Below are positions 24,301 through 33,002 of a stretch of 53,592 nt of DNA, in pieces. The DNA is taken from positions 1 to 53,592 of the IMG/VR virus record IMGVR_UViG_3300009788_000120. One strand, written 5' to 3'. The notes under the pieces are model-generated. The model was not told the DNA's origin and made no database searches. It saw nothing but the letters and a program-made list of their open reading frames with translations. This DNA comes from a virus. The stretch's first letter is position 1. The number at the start of each line of letters is the position of its first letter. A program made the position numbers and the translations under genes.

Positions 24301-26895
24301 GAGATTGACCTCAGCTCGAGGGTCCGGGAGCTCGGCCGCCTGCTCGATCGAGCGATCTTCGAGTTCGGCGCCGGCGCAGAGCAAGTGTTGACCGGCCCGG
24401 GCGGTTTGGTCTCGACCCTGCGCGATGCCTACAACCAGGCTTTCGGCATCGAGCAGGATCAGGGCGAGCTGACGAGGCAACGGATTCTTGCCGTTCAGGC
24501 GCAGATCGCCATCGCCGAGGCGCAGCTCATCGTCCTCCGGCAGCAGCTGCTCGTTCAGCAGGCCGAGGTCGAGGGCCGGGCGGCCGGCGTCCAGGCCCAG
24601 GCGGTAGCCACCGAGGCGATGCTCGAGCTGTCCGCGCTCGGTGCTCGAGGCATCGGCGCCTTTGCCCATACCATGGGCGCCGCCGGTGTCGTGGCGGCGA
24701 TCTCTGCCGAGTCGATCGCCCGGGCGCTGGCCGGGGTAGACGCGGCTCTCGCCGCTCTCAGCGATTTCGATTTCAGCCCGGCGGCAATCAATGCAGCCGT
24801 AGCGGCGGCGGCCGCGGCGGCCAGAGGCATCTCGGGCGGCGGTCGGGCCGGGCCGCTCGGAGGTCTGAGCGAGGCCGATATACAGCGAGAGCTCGACCTT
24901 CTCCAGGCTCTCGCCGATGGCAACACGGCGCTGGTCAGGGAGATGGAGGAGCACGATCGTTGGCTCGGTTTGATAGCGCGAGGCTACAGCGAAGAGCAGG
25001 CAACCCGAGCCATCACCCTTCAGGGTCTGATCGATGCGAATGCAGAGCTCGAGCGCTTCAACGATCAGCTTCGAGATCTCGCGGATCGCACGCGGGACCT
25101 ACTCTCTCCCGGCGGTTTCCAGGGGCAAATCGACCGACTCAGGGGGCAATTCGAGGGCCTGATCCAAGAGATCTTCAATACCCTGGCTGGCGCCACCGGC
25201 ACGCCTATCGCTATCCAGGATCTCATTCGACAATGGCTCGCCGGCGACCTCTCCCTGGAGCTTCTACTCGAGCGCCTGGCGCAATACTCCGAGACCATCG
25301 CCGACGTGACCGCGCTCCAGGACGGGCTCACCCGAGCCCTCGAGCTCATGGGTAGGGCGATGCTCGCCTCGCTCTCGCCGACCCTCGCCGCGCGCCAGGC
25401 CCGAGACGATCTCGCCAGGGATCTCGATGACCTGGTGCGCAACATGGAGGCGCTCGGCGTTTCCTGGGAAGAGCTCGGCATCGTGGCTCGCGATGTGACC
25501 CTGCGAGTGGTGGGGTCGGCGATCGATTTCCTGGCCGATGCGCTGTCGGGTATCAAGGATCCGGAGGCTCGAGCTCGGGCAGAAGAGGCGCTGCTGAAAA
25601 TGCGCCAAATCGAGTTCCAGCTTCGTTTCACGCTCATGGAGCTCGAGCTGGCGCACGCCAGAGCGATGCTCTCGGCGCAGGGGCTGATGACCGACGAGCT
25701 CGCGGCCTTGTTCGACCTGGCCGACAGCCTAGCGCGCGACGTCCTGGCAAATTGGGAGGAGATCTTGGCCGGTCTCGCCGATTCGACATCCGGTCTCGCC
25801 GACCAGGCCGGGCAGCTGGAAGACGTGATGTCGCGGCTCGCCTCGATCAGCGGCGCAATCGGGCAAGCTGGTCAGATCGAGTCGGCTCTCCGGGGCCTCG
25901 AGGATCTGATCCAGGCGGCGCAGGAGCTGCTCTCCGGCGGCGGGCTCCCGGTCGAGGATTTCGACGCACTTCTGGCGAGCATCGAGCTTGCCCGGCGCGC
26001 GGTCAAGGCCCAGATCCAACAGATCGCGTCCGATTTCCTGGCGGGGATCATCGAGACCGGACTCAGAAACCGGATCGAGAACGCCGAGACGGCCGAGGCG
26101 CGCTTGGCGGCCGAGCAACGGCTATTCGAGTTTCAGACACGTCGTCTAGAGCTCGAGCGAGCCTTCCAGCTTGCGCAAATCGCGCTGATCGAGGCGCAGC
26201 TGACCGCGTTCGGCGCCATGACCGACGAAATCGCCGGATGGATCGATCTGGCTCGAGAGCTTCTCTCGGAGCCGTTGCCGGCCTTCACCGCGGAAGTCAA
26301 CTCGACGCTCGACGCCTTCCGGGCCCTACGCGACGAGCTGACCCTGGGTAGTCTGTCGAACCTCTCGGGCGGCGAGCAGCTGACCGAGGCGCAGGGCCGG
26401 GTCGACGCTCTGATGGCGAGGATCGCGGCCAACCCGGCAGACCAGGCGGCCATCGGTGCCTTGCCCGATGCTCTCAGAGACCTGGTGCAGGCCGCCTCCG
26501 CCTTCACCGGCGGCGCCGGGCCGCTCTACGATCGCATCTTCGCACAGGTCCAGGCGATCATCGCCCAGATGCTCGGGGAGGCTCCGGCGGGGGCTACATC
26601 TCCAAACAATCTAGCGTTCTTCCCGACACCGCCGCCGAACTCGTCGGTTGGCTCGACGATCGGCAGCCTGCCGGCGACCGTGACCCTGCTGTCGGATATC
26701 CGCGACTCCCTGGCACGGCAGGAGACCGAGCTCAGCGAGATCAAAGAGGAGCTGAAGGAGACGGGAGCCGAGCTCGCCGACTATCACCTGGACGAGCAGA
26801 CGCGAGAAGCCCAACGGCGCCAGCGCGATGGCTCAGAGGAAGAGGACCGGGCGGCCATGAGGCGCACAGCGACCACCAGAAAGAGGATCGCGTGA
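21310..26895 (+). CDS. Tape measure protein
   Basis: 1861 aa, GTG start overlapping the GT fusion end. Residues about 75-330 are a PhageMin_Tail-type domain (FESSMAEARAVTGATNSQFI, ELGRTTKFSATEAASGIVFL, MKFVGPVARALGVS). A hydrophobic segment follows at about 420-475 (ANPIGVWVAAAVAAYAVLD), then long Ala/Glu-rich helices and coiled coils, with another hydrophobic stretch near 800-860. The C-terminal third contains a duplicated helical unit. At roughly 1.5 angstrom per residue this predicts a tail near 280 nm (family rule). No muramidase domain seen. Confidence 0.93.
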   Translation: MGAPEVPVRVAVRANTGAGREVTRSLRKIRAEARGARTDLKRTSGAAGQLLSTFKRFSGLGGLLGGFLAVNELRTAVTAFSDFESSMAEARAVTGATNSQFIELTATARELGRTTKFSATEAASGIVFLGRAGFETTEIVSAMPSVLDLAAAATLDLGRAADITSNIMSAFAVPALEATRIADALAAVAANANTDVSQMGEAMKFVGPVARALGVSMEDSAAAIGILSNAGLQASLAGTGLRRILSSLAKAAPKVTRTLTDLGLKMEDLNPQTNSLIDIIRRLAEADIDATAAFEAFGDRGAPAILALTSMVPQLERLTDVVNSSEGAAGRMAETMRNTLRGATLELKSVIESVRIEFGTALAPALRETSVLLKEWFDSGSDGARKFGEAFGQGLLAVVKILLALSENIDLVIGGLKVFLAYRVATVLAGWVTAMNAATVATHSFSAALLANPIGVWVAAAVAAYAVLDTAINRWADSSEQAIERTVASSQRLLATLDRAVSLIERGSLASQQAEYDALSESIFDLGVEQAAAAEETQRLRDQLARQVQESGLAAKMFAGTNRLIEESVKLEGELGAEIRVATLAQADLSKAIVEGGTAQTEAAIKAEELRKNLEAVAEGVDQVETAYAKLERRVEASQRIVDLMERTGISAKQAALVVSVLMSEGNTAREAQVLDLVRALELAQKAAAALAGELDLTISNALTQTLGGEGAGFNVPVDDLEAYEHNADLIGDHNQRIRNLQSQINQETRTWVQLGNLVAESIGGIDSGLGRMLQSVVRIVQAFQLIQQEGSKAQRALSGAQFGGALGGLTGSSAAAGLGSLGGFLGPLLSASKFAGVYGAAIGVAVGLIGDMFARTAQTFADGSTEGGRLAAQIHEGSGRLAEQTQGIIDSITGTVNGILDSINGTFSSFSTFAVQIRDDSGGIRVWVNNQVRVFGEDVQGAIDFAVTEIFRQSEVSGVSDVVSGALNSFVGSTVQELEATLSDALTIDNLGLTQFEIDLSSRVRELGRLLDRAIFEFGAGAEQVLTGPGGLVSTLRDAYNQAFGIEQDQGELTRQRILAVQAQIAIAEAQLIVLRQQLLVQQAEVEGRAAGVQAQAVATEAMLELSALGARGIGAFAHTMGAAGVVAAISAESIARALAGVDAALAALSDFDFSPAAINAAVAAAAAAARGISGGGRAGPLGGLSEADIQRELDLLQALADGNTALVREMEEHDRWLGLIARGYSEEQATRAITLQGLIDANAELERFNDQLRDLADRTRDLLSPGGFQGQIDRLRGQFEGLIQEIFNTLAGATGTPIAIQDLIRQWLAGDLSLELLLERLAQYSETIADVTALQDGLTRALELMGRAMLASLSPTLAARQARDDLARDLDDLVRNMEALGVSWEELGIVARDVTLRVVGSAIDFLADALSGIKDPEARARAEEALLKMRQIEFQLRFTLMELELAHARAMLSAQGLMTDELAALFDLADSLARDVLANWEEILAGLADSTSGLADQAGQLEDVMSRLASISGAIGQAGQIESALRGLEDLIQAAQELLSGGGLPVEDFDALLASIELARRAVKAQIQQIASDFLAGIIETGLRNRIENAETAEARLAAEQRLFEFQTRRLELERAFQLAQIALIEAQLTAFGAMTDEIAGWIDLARELLSEPLPAFTAEVNSTLDAFRALRDELTLGSLSNLSGGEQLTEAQGRVDALMARIAANPADQAAIGALPDALRDLVQAASAFTGGAGPLYDRIFAQVQAIIAQMLGEAPAGATSPNNLAFFPTPPPNSSVGSTIGSLPATVTLLSDIRDSLARQETELSEIKEELKETGAELADYHLDEQTREAQRRQRDGSEEEDRAAMRRTATTRKRIA

Positions 26896-27047
26896 TCGGA
26901 AATCGAGCTCGAGGCGTTTTTGTGGGGCGAGCTGACGTCGTAGGCGGGGCTCCTGACGTGATCGAGGATCGCGCGGGCGGTTACTCGCTCACCCGCCAGA
27001 GGCCCGGAGATCGAGCGCTAGAGCTTCAGAGAGGTAACGACTCTTGA
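26892..27047 (+). CDS. Small coupled protein, 51 aa
   Basis: GTG at 26892 overlaps the tape measure stop (GTGA), and its TGA overlaps the TTG start of the next gene (TTGA). The product (GNRARGVFVGRADVVGGAPD onward) has no recognised motif. Double coupling is the main support. It may be a short distal tail component or a translation-coupling frame. Confidence 0.4.
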   Translation: MIGNRARGVFVGRADVVGGAPDVIEDRAGGYSLTRQRPGDRALELQRGNDS

Positions 27048-29146
27048 GGCCGGCGTCAAACTTCGTCGTGGAGCTGACTCCCCGGGTGCTGACCGCGGTG
27101 ACGATCCACGGGCAGGCCTACACCGCGGGCCAGACGCCGACCCTCCGCTACGCGATTGACGACTATGTGACGGGCGGCGCTGATACGCCGGCCCTCGAGC
27201 CTCACGAGGTCGCCGTGCTCAAGATCCTCAACTTCGAGCAGTCAGCTTTTTCCATCGGCAACGGGTGGCTCGAGCTCGGCGGTTTCGCGGCTCGTAGCGG
27301 CGGACTGATCCAGCTCAACAATGCCGACGGCGACATGGACGACTTCAGCTCCCTCTCGTTCGACGGGGCGGCCGTGGCCGTGAAGGAGGGACTATACGTG
27401 TGGGATCAGGCCCGTGGCTGGATCGCCGAGCCGTTCGTCGACTTCAAGGTGTGGATGCAGGGCCTGTCGAAGGGGCGGCCGCGAATCTCGGACACCGTGG
27501 TCTCGATCGAGATCGCAGACCTCGCCGTCAAGCTCAACGTCGACCTTCAGGCGAGCAAGTTTCTCGGCCTGGGCGGCGCCTTGCTCTTCGAGAGCGCGGG
27601 ATCGGTTGGAGTCGCTGAGGATCCCGACAACCTCCTGGACCCGGCGCTCGCCGCTCTGACTCTGATCTTTCTCAGCAGGATCGATACCGCTCAGGGATAC
27701 TCGGTCGCCAAGGGGACTGAAGCGGCCGGCCCATTCTGGGTGAAGGCCATAGCGACCGGCGGCGGCACTATGCACTGCGGCGTCCGAACCGCCGGTGGCG
27801 TCTCCGAGGTCGACTCGGCGGCCCAGGGTCTGGCGAAGTGGTTCTGGACGGTCCTGAGATACGACGGTGCCCTGGTCGAGGTCTTCACCGCCGACGTCGA
27901 TGGCTCCAACTGGACGGCCGGCGGCACCGCGGCGCGCACCGGCTCCACCGTCTCCGTATCGGAGGCCCTCGAGCTCGGCCGGGCCGGCGTCAGCTCGACG
28001 GAGTTTCGCGGCGCCCTGGCCCACGTCCGGCTCTACAGCGTGGCGCTTCCGACGGCGACGGCGCAAGCTCAGATCGGCCGGCTGTTGGATATGGACGTGG
28101 CGGCCGACACCGACAACCTTCTCCTGAGCATTCCGGCCGACGATAGGTTCGGCCTATGGGCCTCGGACCTTGCCGACGATCATCTCGACGCGCAGCTGAC
28201 GACGGTCTCTTGGGCAACCACAGGGACCGGCCGACCGGATCTCAAGGGTAAGCCCATGCCCCTGACCCTCGGCCCGGCGGCCCACGTCACCCTCACGTTG
28301 GTCGACGAGCTGGCGACCGGAAGGGTCTACACCTGCAACTGGCGCTCGGTGTCCAAGTGGCGCTACGTCTTCGCCGGCGCCGTCGGCCTGGCCGGGCCCT
28401 TCGCCTTGACCTCGAGCGCGATTCGATTCGACGCGGGTCGAAAGCTGTTGTTGGGAACGGCCGGCGCCGGGCTACTTGACGGCCTGGTGCCCGATCAGCA
28501 GTTCTCGGTCACAGGCTCGGCGAGCAACAATGTCACTTTCACGGTCGACGGCTTCAACCTCGGCCCCGATCATTGCCGCGTTCTGGAGACCGTGGTCACC
28601 GAGGCGGCCGGTGCCAGCGTCACGATTACCGGCCTCAATCCCGGTTGGACGCTGCTACAGGCAGGCGACGCCAGCAACCCTACTCTGATCCTTGTCACCG
28701 GCGGCGCGACCGGCGAGCTGACGGCCACGGTCGATGGCGATGACGCAGGGCCCGTGGGCTACGCCGACACCTTCGAGAAACAGATCAAGGTGCTGTGCGT
28801 GGATATGTCGCCGGGTTTCCTGGTCAGCAACCTCGACTTCTCCGGCCTCGGCGCCTCGAGCGCGCTGGTGACCAGCTGGTATCGTGGCATCGATCCGATC
28901 GCCGCGCTGGAGGCAGTGCATTCGCTTTGCGTGTCGATCATGGCACATGCGGCCGCCGTCTCGGACACCCAGCTCGACTTCGACCTGGTGGACCTGTCAA
29001 GCGCGGCGGCCGTCATCGGTACTTTTGTCCGCGACGGCTCCGGCGACGCCGGACGGGATCATCATGTCGTTGGCCGTCGTCGACCTCGGAGCCCCACCCT
29101 CGGAGCTCAGGGTCGGATACGCGCCGGCCTACTCCACCTTGACTGA
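27044..29146 (+). CDS. Distal tail protein with LamG-like domain (3' end frameshifted)
   Basis: TTG start; 700 codons as read. First gene of size after the tape measure, hence distal tail or baseplate. Residues about 195-350 look like a concanavalin/LamG-type domain (LTLIFLSRIDTAQGYSVAKG, EALELGRAGV, FRGALAHVRLYSVALPTATA). Residues 465-530 hold a GDxF-like module (LVPDQQFSVTGSASNNVTFT, TEAAGASVTI). After about base 29050 this frame turns into an Arg-rich shadow (RRRPRSPTLGAQGRIR), while another frame carries a plausible C-terminus. The real gene probably spans 27044-29531. Confidence 0.78.
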   Translation: MRPASNFVVELTPRVLTAVTIHGQAYTAGQTPTLRYAIDDYVTGGADTPALEPHEVAVLKILNFEQSAFSIGNGWLELGGFAARSGGLIQLNNADGDMDDFSSLSFDGAAVAVKEGLYVWDQARGWIAEPFVDFKVWMQGLSKGRPRISDTVVSIEIADLAVKLNVDLQASKFLGLGGALLFESAGSVGVAEDPDNLLDPALAALTLIFLSRIDTAQGYSVAKGTEAAGPFWVKAIATGGGTMHCGVRTAGGVSEVDSAAQGLAKWFWTVLRYDGALVEVFTADVDGSNWTAGGTAARTGSTVSVSEALELGRAGVSSTEFRGALAHVRLYSVALPTATAQAQIGRLLDMDVAADTDNLLLSIPADDRFGLWASDLADDHLDAQLTTVSWATTGTGRPDLKGKPMPLTLGPAAHVTLTLVDELATGRVYTCNWRSVSKWRYVFAGAVGLAGPFALTSSAIRFDAGRKLLLGTAGAGLLDGLVPDQQFSVTGSASNNVTFTVDGFNLGPDHCRVLETVVTEAAGASVTITGLNPGWTLLQAGDASNPTLILVTGGATGELTATVDGDDAGPVGYADTFEKQIKVLCVDMSPGFLVSNLDFSGLGASSALVTSWYRGIDPIAALEAVHSLCVSIMAHAAAVSDTQLDFDLVDLSSAAAVIGTFVRDGSGDAGRDHHVVGRRRPRSPTLGAQGRIRAGLLHLD

Positions 29147-29531
29147 GGGCGAGATTGCCGAGGCAGCTTGGCCGCGTGAGGCTGATTTCGTCCGGGCTGA
29201 GTATCGCTGGGCGGTTCAGGCGGTGGCGGCGGTCGCCGATTGGCCGCTGTCGCGGGGCGCCGCGACCGGCGAGCCGCCGGAGATTCCGACTCACCTCGTG
29301 AATCGAGCCGCCGCCGAGGCGCAGGCTGTCGCCAGGGCGACCGCGGCGCAGTCGAAGGTCGTCACCGTGAAGCTGAGCGAGCTTCCCGCGGGCCTGGCGA
29401 TCGGCTCAAAACTCTCCCTGGCCTACGACCGGCACGGCTTCGACGAAGGCGTGACGGTCTGGGTGGTAGGCTTCGCTCTCAACGGCACCACCGGACTCGT
29501 CGAGGTCGACGCGGCAATCCCCCCACTATGA
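29064..29531 (+). CDS. Distal tail protein, C-terminal part in a shifted frame
   Basis: 155 codons from ATG 29064, overlapping the previous frame. The sequence (GAPPSELRVGYAPAYSTLTE, ADFVRAEYRWAVQAV, then GSKLSLAYDRHGFDEG and TVWVVGFALN) is typical of the C-terminal part of large siphophage tail proteins. Just upstream the same frame reads TPDGII with no clear ribosome site, so a +1 shift near 29042-29055 from the upstream gene is more likely than an independent start. Its TGA overlaps the next ATG (ATGA), showing that this is the frame the operon is built on. Confidence 0.65.
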   Translation: MSLAVVDLGAPPSELRVGYAPAYSTLTEGEIAEAAWPREADFVRAEYRWAVQAVAAVADWPLSRGAATGEPPEIPTHLVNRAAAEAQAVARATAAQSKVVTVKLSELPAGLAIGSKLSLAYDRHGFDEGVTVWVVGFALNGTTGLVEVDAAIPPL

Positions 29532-30475
29532 GCACACCCAATCCGATCATCGGAGGCCTTCCGAACCACGTGGCCGAGGGGCTCTCCGAGGTGGTGATGT
29601 CCGCGAGCTCGGAAGCCAACGCGCGGACGTTGGTTGCGAATTTGCGCAACCCGGCGAGCCACCGGCCTTGGATCTCGGCCTCGAGCTCGCCGATCGCCGA
29701 CGCCTCTTTTCAGTGGCACTACGGCGGCGCCAGTCGCTCGGCCGATCACGTCGGGCTCTTCGGCGTCGACCTTCCTTTCGATTCCGATTTCCAGCTCGAG
29801 CTCTTTGGCGGTCAAACGGTGGACGTAGGTGATCCGGTCTACGACTCAACTCGACTCCCGACGTGGTATCCCTACTTCACGCCGGGGGCCGGTGGCGGGA
29901 CTCTTCCCTGGGGGCAGTTCATCTGGGGTGGTCGTGCTCCTCAAGACGTACTGCAAAACTTTCCGCGCAACATCCTGATCCCGCTACTCGCCGCCGACGG
30001 ACTGAGCTTGCAACCGATCCAGCACGCCTCGGGCCGCTTCACCTTTCGGACGGCCAATCCGGTGACCAGCCAGACCTACTGGCGGGTCAACTATCTCGAC
30101 GTCTCTGAGGCTTGGATGAGCTCTTGCCCCCCGGCCTGGGGTAGAGAGCGAAACGGTCGAGAATGGACATTGTCGGAACGCGGCCCTGCCGGTCACTTCA
30201 AATCAACGGCCAGGGGCTACTCGCCGGGACACAGCTTCGGCTTCAACTCCCTGACCTTGACCGAAAGCCTACATCGCGTCGAGCGTCTCAACGCAGCGAT
30301 CGGCACCGTATCGCCGCTCGTGTTGATCCTCGAGCCTCACCACCCGGAAAACTTCTGGCGTGACGCGGGGCTCTATCGGTTGAACAGCCTGATCAAGGCA
30401 TCGGTCCAACCGCGCTGGCGATTCGGCCGACCCGTCTGGAAAACCAACAAGCTACAAATGGAGGCTTGGTCATGA
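29528..30475 (+). CDS. Tail/baseplate protein, unknown family
   Basis: 315 aa; ATG overlaps the upstream stop. The sequence is beta-rich with many aromatic residues (QWHYGGASRSADHVGLFGVD, WGQFIWGGRAP, YWRVNYLDVSEAWMSS). No known fold recognised. Placed between the large distal tail protein and the fibre genes, it is probably a baseplate or receptor-region component. The stop overlaps the next ATG. Confidence 0.65.
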   Translation: MSTPNPIIGGLPNHVAEGLSEVVMSASSEANARTLVANLRNPASHRPWISASSSPIADASFQWHYGGASRSADHVGLFGVDLPFDSDFQLELFGGQTVDVGDPVYDSTRLPTWYPYFTPGAGGGTLPWGQFIWGGRAPQDVLQNFPRNILIPLLAADGLSLQPIQHASGRFTFRTANPVTSQTYWRVNYLDVSEAWMSSCPPAWGRERNGREWTLSERGPAGHFKSTARGYSPGHSFGFNSLTLTESLHRVERLNAAIGTVSPLVLILEPHHPENFWRDAGLYRLNSLIKASVQPRWRFGRPVWKTNKLQMEAWS

Positions 30476-31971
30476 GCTACTTCCGCACCAGCATCGCCTG
30501 CGCGTTTCTGCTACTCCTGCGCTTTTTCGTTGCACCTGCACCTGCGGTCGCGCAACTGTCCGCGACGCTCGAGAACAGCCAGGCTTCAGGGCCGTCCTTC
30601 TGCACCTACGCGGAGGCCAACTTCAGCGGCACGGCCTACGCGAGCACCGGCCCGTGCACCGGGTTTCTGCCCGCGATGCAGGACATGGCCCAGCATGTGG
30701 CCAACGCCTGGCGCGGGACGTCCCTGACAACTCACAGCTGCACGGCCACCTCTAAAGCCTTCACGCTGTCGAGCGGAGGCGCGGGTTTTGGGGCCGGAGC
30801 GCCGGCGCGCATAGTGGAGACGGCGGTTTCGACCGAGGTGATGGACGGCCAGATCACGGCCTGGGATCCGGTGGGCCTCATCGTGACGATCAACGTCACG
30901 GGCGTCAACTGCACCGGCTCGGCCGCCGATTGGCAAATCTACCTGGCGAGCTTCGAGAACGTCACGGTGTCGACGCCGGTCTCCATCGCCAACGGCGGCA
31001 CCGGCGCCACCGACGCGGCGACCGCGCGAACCAACCTCGGCGTGCTCAGCTCGCCGGTAGCGGTGGCCGACGGCGGCACCGGCGCCACCGACGCGGCGAC
31101 CGCGCGGACCAACCTCGGCGTGCCCTCAAACGAGGGCGGTGCCGTCTTCAACGACGCGGGCGGAGATTTCGACTTCAGAGTCGAAGGCGACACCCAGCCC
31201 AATCTGCTGGTCATAGACGGAGCACTCGAGGCGATCGGTATTGGAGAGATAGCTCCGGAGTCCCTGGTGCATATCAAAAAGGCCAGCGCCGGCGTTCACA
31301 CGCCCGTCGGCGGGACCGTCCTCTTGGTGGAAAGCGACATCAACGCTGCCATCGAGATCGCCACCGCGGACACGTTTGATTCGAGCGTCCGCTTCACCTC
31401 GACCGACGGCATCGGCGCGGAAGTCGTTTGGTCGGACAACACCGAAAGCTTCGATCTGATTACGAGAACCGCCGGCGCCAAGACCCGTTTCTACACGAGC
31501 ACCACGCTGCTCGCGATGACGATCGCGAGCGATCAGGAGGTGGGTGTAGGCGTTATCTCACCGGCGAGCAGACTTGATGTCGCGGACACCTCGGTCGCCG
31601 ACAACGTCTTGTTGCTCACCGACGACTCCGGCACCTGCGAGGCTCAGCCGGCGACCGGCTCGCTCACCTGGAGCTGCTCCTCCGATCGAGCCCTCAAGAG
31701 CAACATCAGAGAAGCCGCGCCGGCCCTCGAGCGTCTGTCTCGATTCCGCGTTCGAGACTACGTCGAGCGGGCGACGGGTCTGCCTCAGACCGGGGTCATC
31801 GCCCAGGAGGTGGCGGTCGACGCACCGGACCATTTCGTCAAAAACGATTCCGGTCTCATGGCCTCGGCTCCGAACGCCTGGGTTCTGATCAAAGCGATTC
31901 AAGAGCTTCAGGCCGAGGTCGTTGCCCAGGCGGCTCTGATCGGCGATCTCCAGAGGAGAGTCGAGAGATGA
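30472..31971 (+). CDS. Tail fibre/spike with signal peptide and S74 intramolecular chaperone
   Basis: 499 aa; start 30472 chosen for the ATGA overlap. N-terminus is a Sec signal peptide (IACAFLLLLRFFVAPAPAVA-Q). Two tandem fibre repeats GGTGATDAATARTNLGV follow near residues 174 and 200. The C-terminus is a peptidase S74/endosialidase chaperone domain: SSDRALKSNI with Ser404 and Lys409, the five-residue spacing of the known self-cleaving dyad, then TGVIAQEV and a final trimeric coiled coil (LIKAIQELQAEVVAQA). The chaperone trimerises the fibre then cuts itself off. A signal peptide on such a protein is unexpected for a tail part. Confidence 0.85.
   Translation: MSYFRTSIACAFLLLLRFFVAPAPAVAQLSATLENSQASGPSFCTYAEANFSGTAYASTGPCTGFLPAMQDMAQHVANAWRGTSLTTHSCTATSKAFTLSSGGAGFGAGAPARIVETAVSTEVMDGQITAWDPVGLIVTINVTGVNCTGSAADWQIYLASFENVTVSTPVSIANGGTGATDAATARTNLGVLSSPVAVADGGTGATDAATARTNLGVPSNEGGAVFNDAGGDFDFRVEGDTQPNLLVIDGALEAIGIGEIAPESLVHIKKASAGVHTPVGGTVLLVESDINAAIEIATADTFDSSVRFTSTDGIGAEVVWSDNTESFDLITRTAGAKTRFYTSTTLLAMTIASDQEVGVGVISPASRLDVADTSVADNVLLLTDDSGTCEAQPATGSLTWSCSSDRALKSNIREAAPALERLSRFRVRDYVERATGLPQTGVIAQEVAVDAPDHFVKNDSGLMASAPNAWVLIKAIQELQAEVVAQAALIGDLQRRVER
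30993..31122 (+). repeat. Two 52-bp direct repeats in the fibre gene
   Basis: 30993-31044 and 31071-31122 are identical except for one base and lie 78 bp apart. They encode GGTGATDAATARTNLGV, a common tail-fibre repeat, and provide recombination points for fibre exchange. Confidence 0.85.
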
Positions 31972-33002
31972 GAGCCTCGGCCGCGGCGCTCGCCGCGTCG
32001 ATCTTCTTGGCTTCCGTCGCCGGCGCCGAGACCTACCGGGCCTATGACATCGAGCTCTATCGATCCACCCAGCCGTCGACCGCCGAGCCCTGGGTCTGGC
32101 TGGCCAAGACCGGCGGCGATGTCGCGGCCTACGGCAAGGCCAAGGGCAAGACGAGCGCGACGGCCGCGGCCAAAGACGCGATCGACATCGTCCTGGATGA
32201 GACCCACGTCGGGGTCGGAGACGACCTCGGAGACCACACTGCCACCACCAACATTCTGCTCAACGGAGAATGGCTTTCTGGCGACGGCGGCGACGAAGGG
32301 GTTTTCGTCGACTCAGCCGGCAACGTCGGCATCGGTACCTCCACCCCCCAGTCGAAGGAAGACGTAGAGGGCGGCCTCGCTGTTGGTGCCACTTACTCCG
32401 GCACCACGGCGGCACCGACGAACGGGGTGATCGTCGAGGGGCGCGCAGGCTTTGGATCTAATGCGCCCGAAACCAACGTGCACATCTCTGAGAGCAACTT
32501 GAACACCAAGCCAGCGCTAGAGATCGAGCAGCTCTCAACGGGCGACGCCGCGTTCCAGCTCTCGATCGCCGGCGACGCTTGGGCCTTTGGAATCGACAAC
32601 TCGGACTCGGACGACAGCCTCAAGCTTTGCTACGCCGCGGCCGCAGGGACCGCCATCCTCGGGACGGGCTGCTTTCTCGACATCGCGCCTAACGGGCAGG
32701 TCGGATTCGGAGCCGCTGGGACGTTTCGGCTCGAGGCCAAGGGGACGCTGGGCGGCGGCTACTTTGGTCTGACCAACTCGACCTCGGGAGACGTCTTCAA
32801 AGTAGACGGCTCCGGACAGGTCAGCATCGGAACGATCACCGCCTCGGCAAACCTCGACGTTGACCAGGGGACCGGTCGCGGTATCATCGAAATCGACGGC
32901 TCGACCGGTGGCTGCCTCAAAATTCGCGACACCGACGATGCCGGTTTCACATACTGCACCGCCCTCAATGGAGTCCTATCGTGCTCAACATCCGCTTGCT
33001 GA
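31968..33002 (+). CDS. Fibre-like protein with signal peptide
   Basis: 344 aa; ATG overlaps the S74 fibre stop. Signal peptide ALAASIFLASVAGA-E at the N-terminus. The body has fibre-type repeats (SAGNVGIGTSTPQS, GFGSNAPETNVHIS, GSGQVSIGTITASANLDVD) and a cysteine-bearing end (GGCLKIRDTDD, TYCTALNGVLSCSTSAC). It lacks an S74 chaperone. Likely a second appendage or co-fibre. The 3' end overlaps the next gene by 22 bases. Confidence 0.75.
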   Translation: MRASAAALAASIFLASVAGAETYRAYDIELYRSTQPSTAEPWVWLAKTGGDVAAYGKAKGKTSATAAAKDAIDIVLDETHVGVGDDLGDHTATTNILLNGEWLSGDGGDEGVFVDSAGNVGIGTSTPQSKEDVEGGLAVGATYSGTTAAPTNGVIVEGRAGFGSNAPETNVHISESNLNTKPALEIEQLSTGDAAFQLSIAGDAWAFGIDNSDSDDSLKLCYAAAAGTAILGTGCFLDIAPNGQVGFGAAGTFRLEAKGTLGGGYFGLTNSTSGDVFKVDGSGQVSIGTITASANLDVDQGTGRGIIEIDGSTGGCLKIRDTDDAGFTYCTALNGVLSCSTSAC

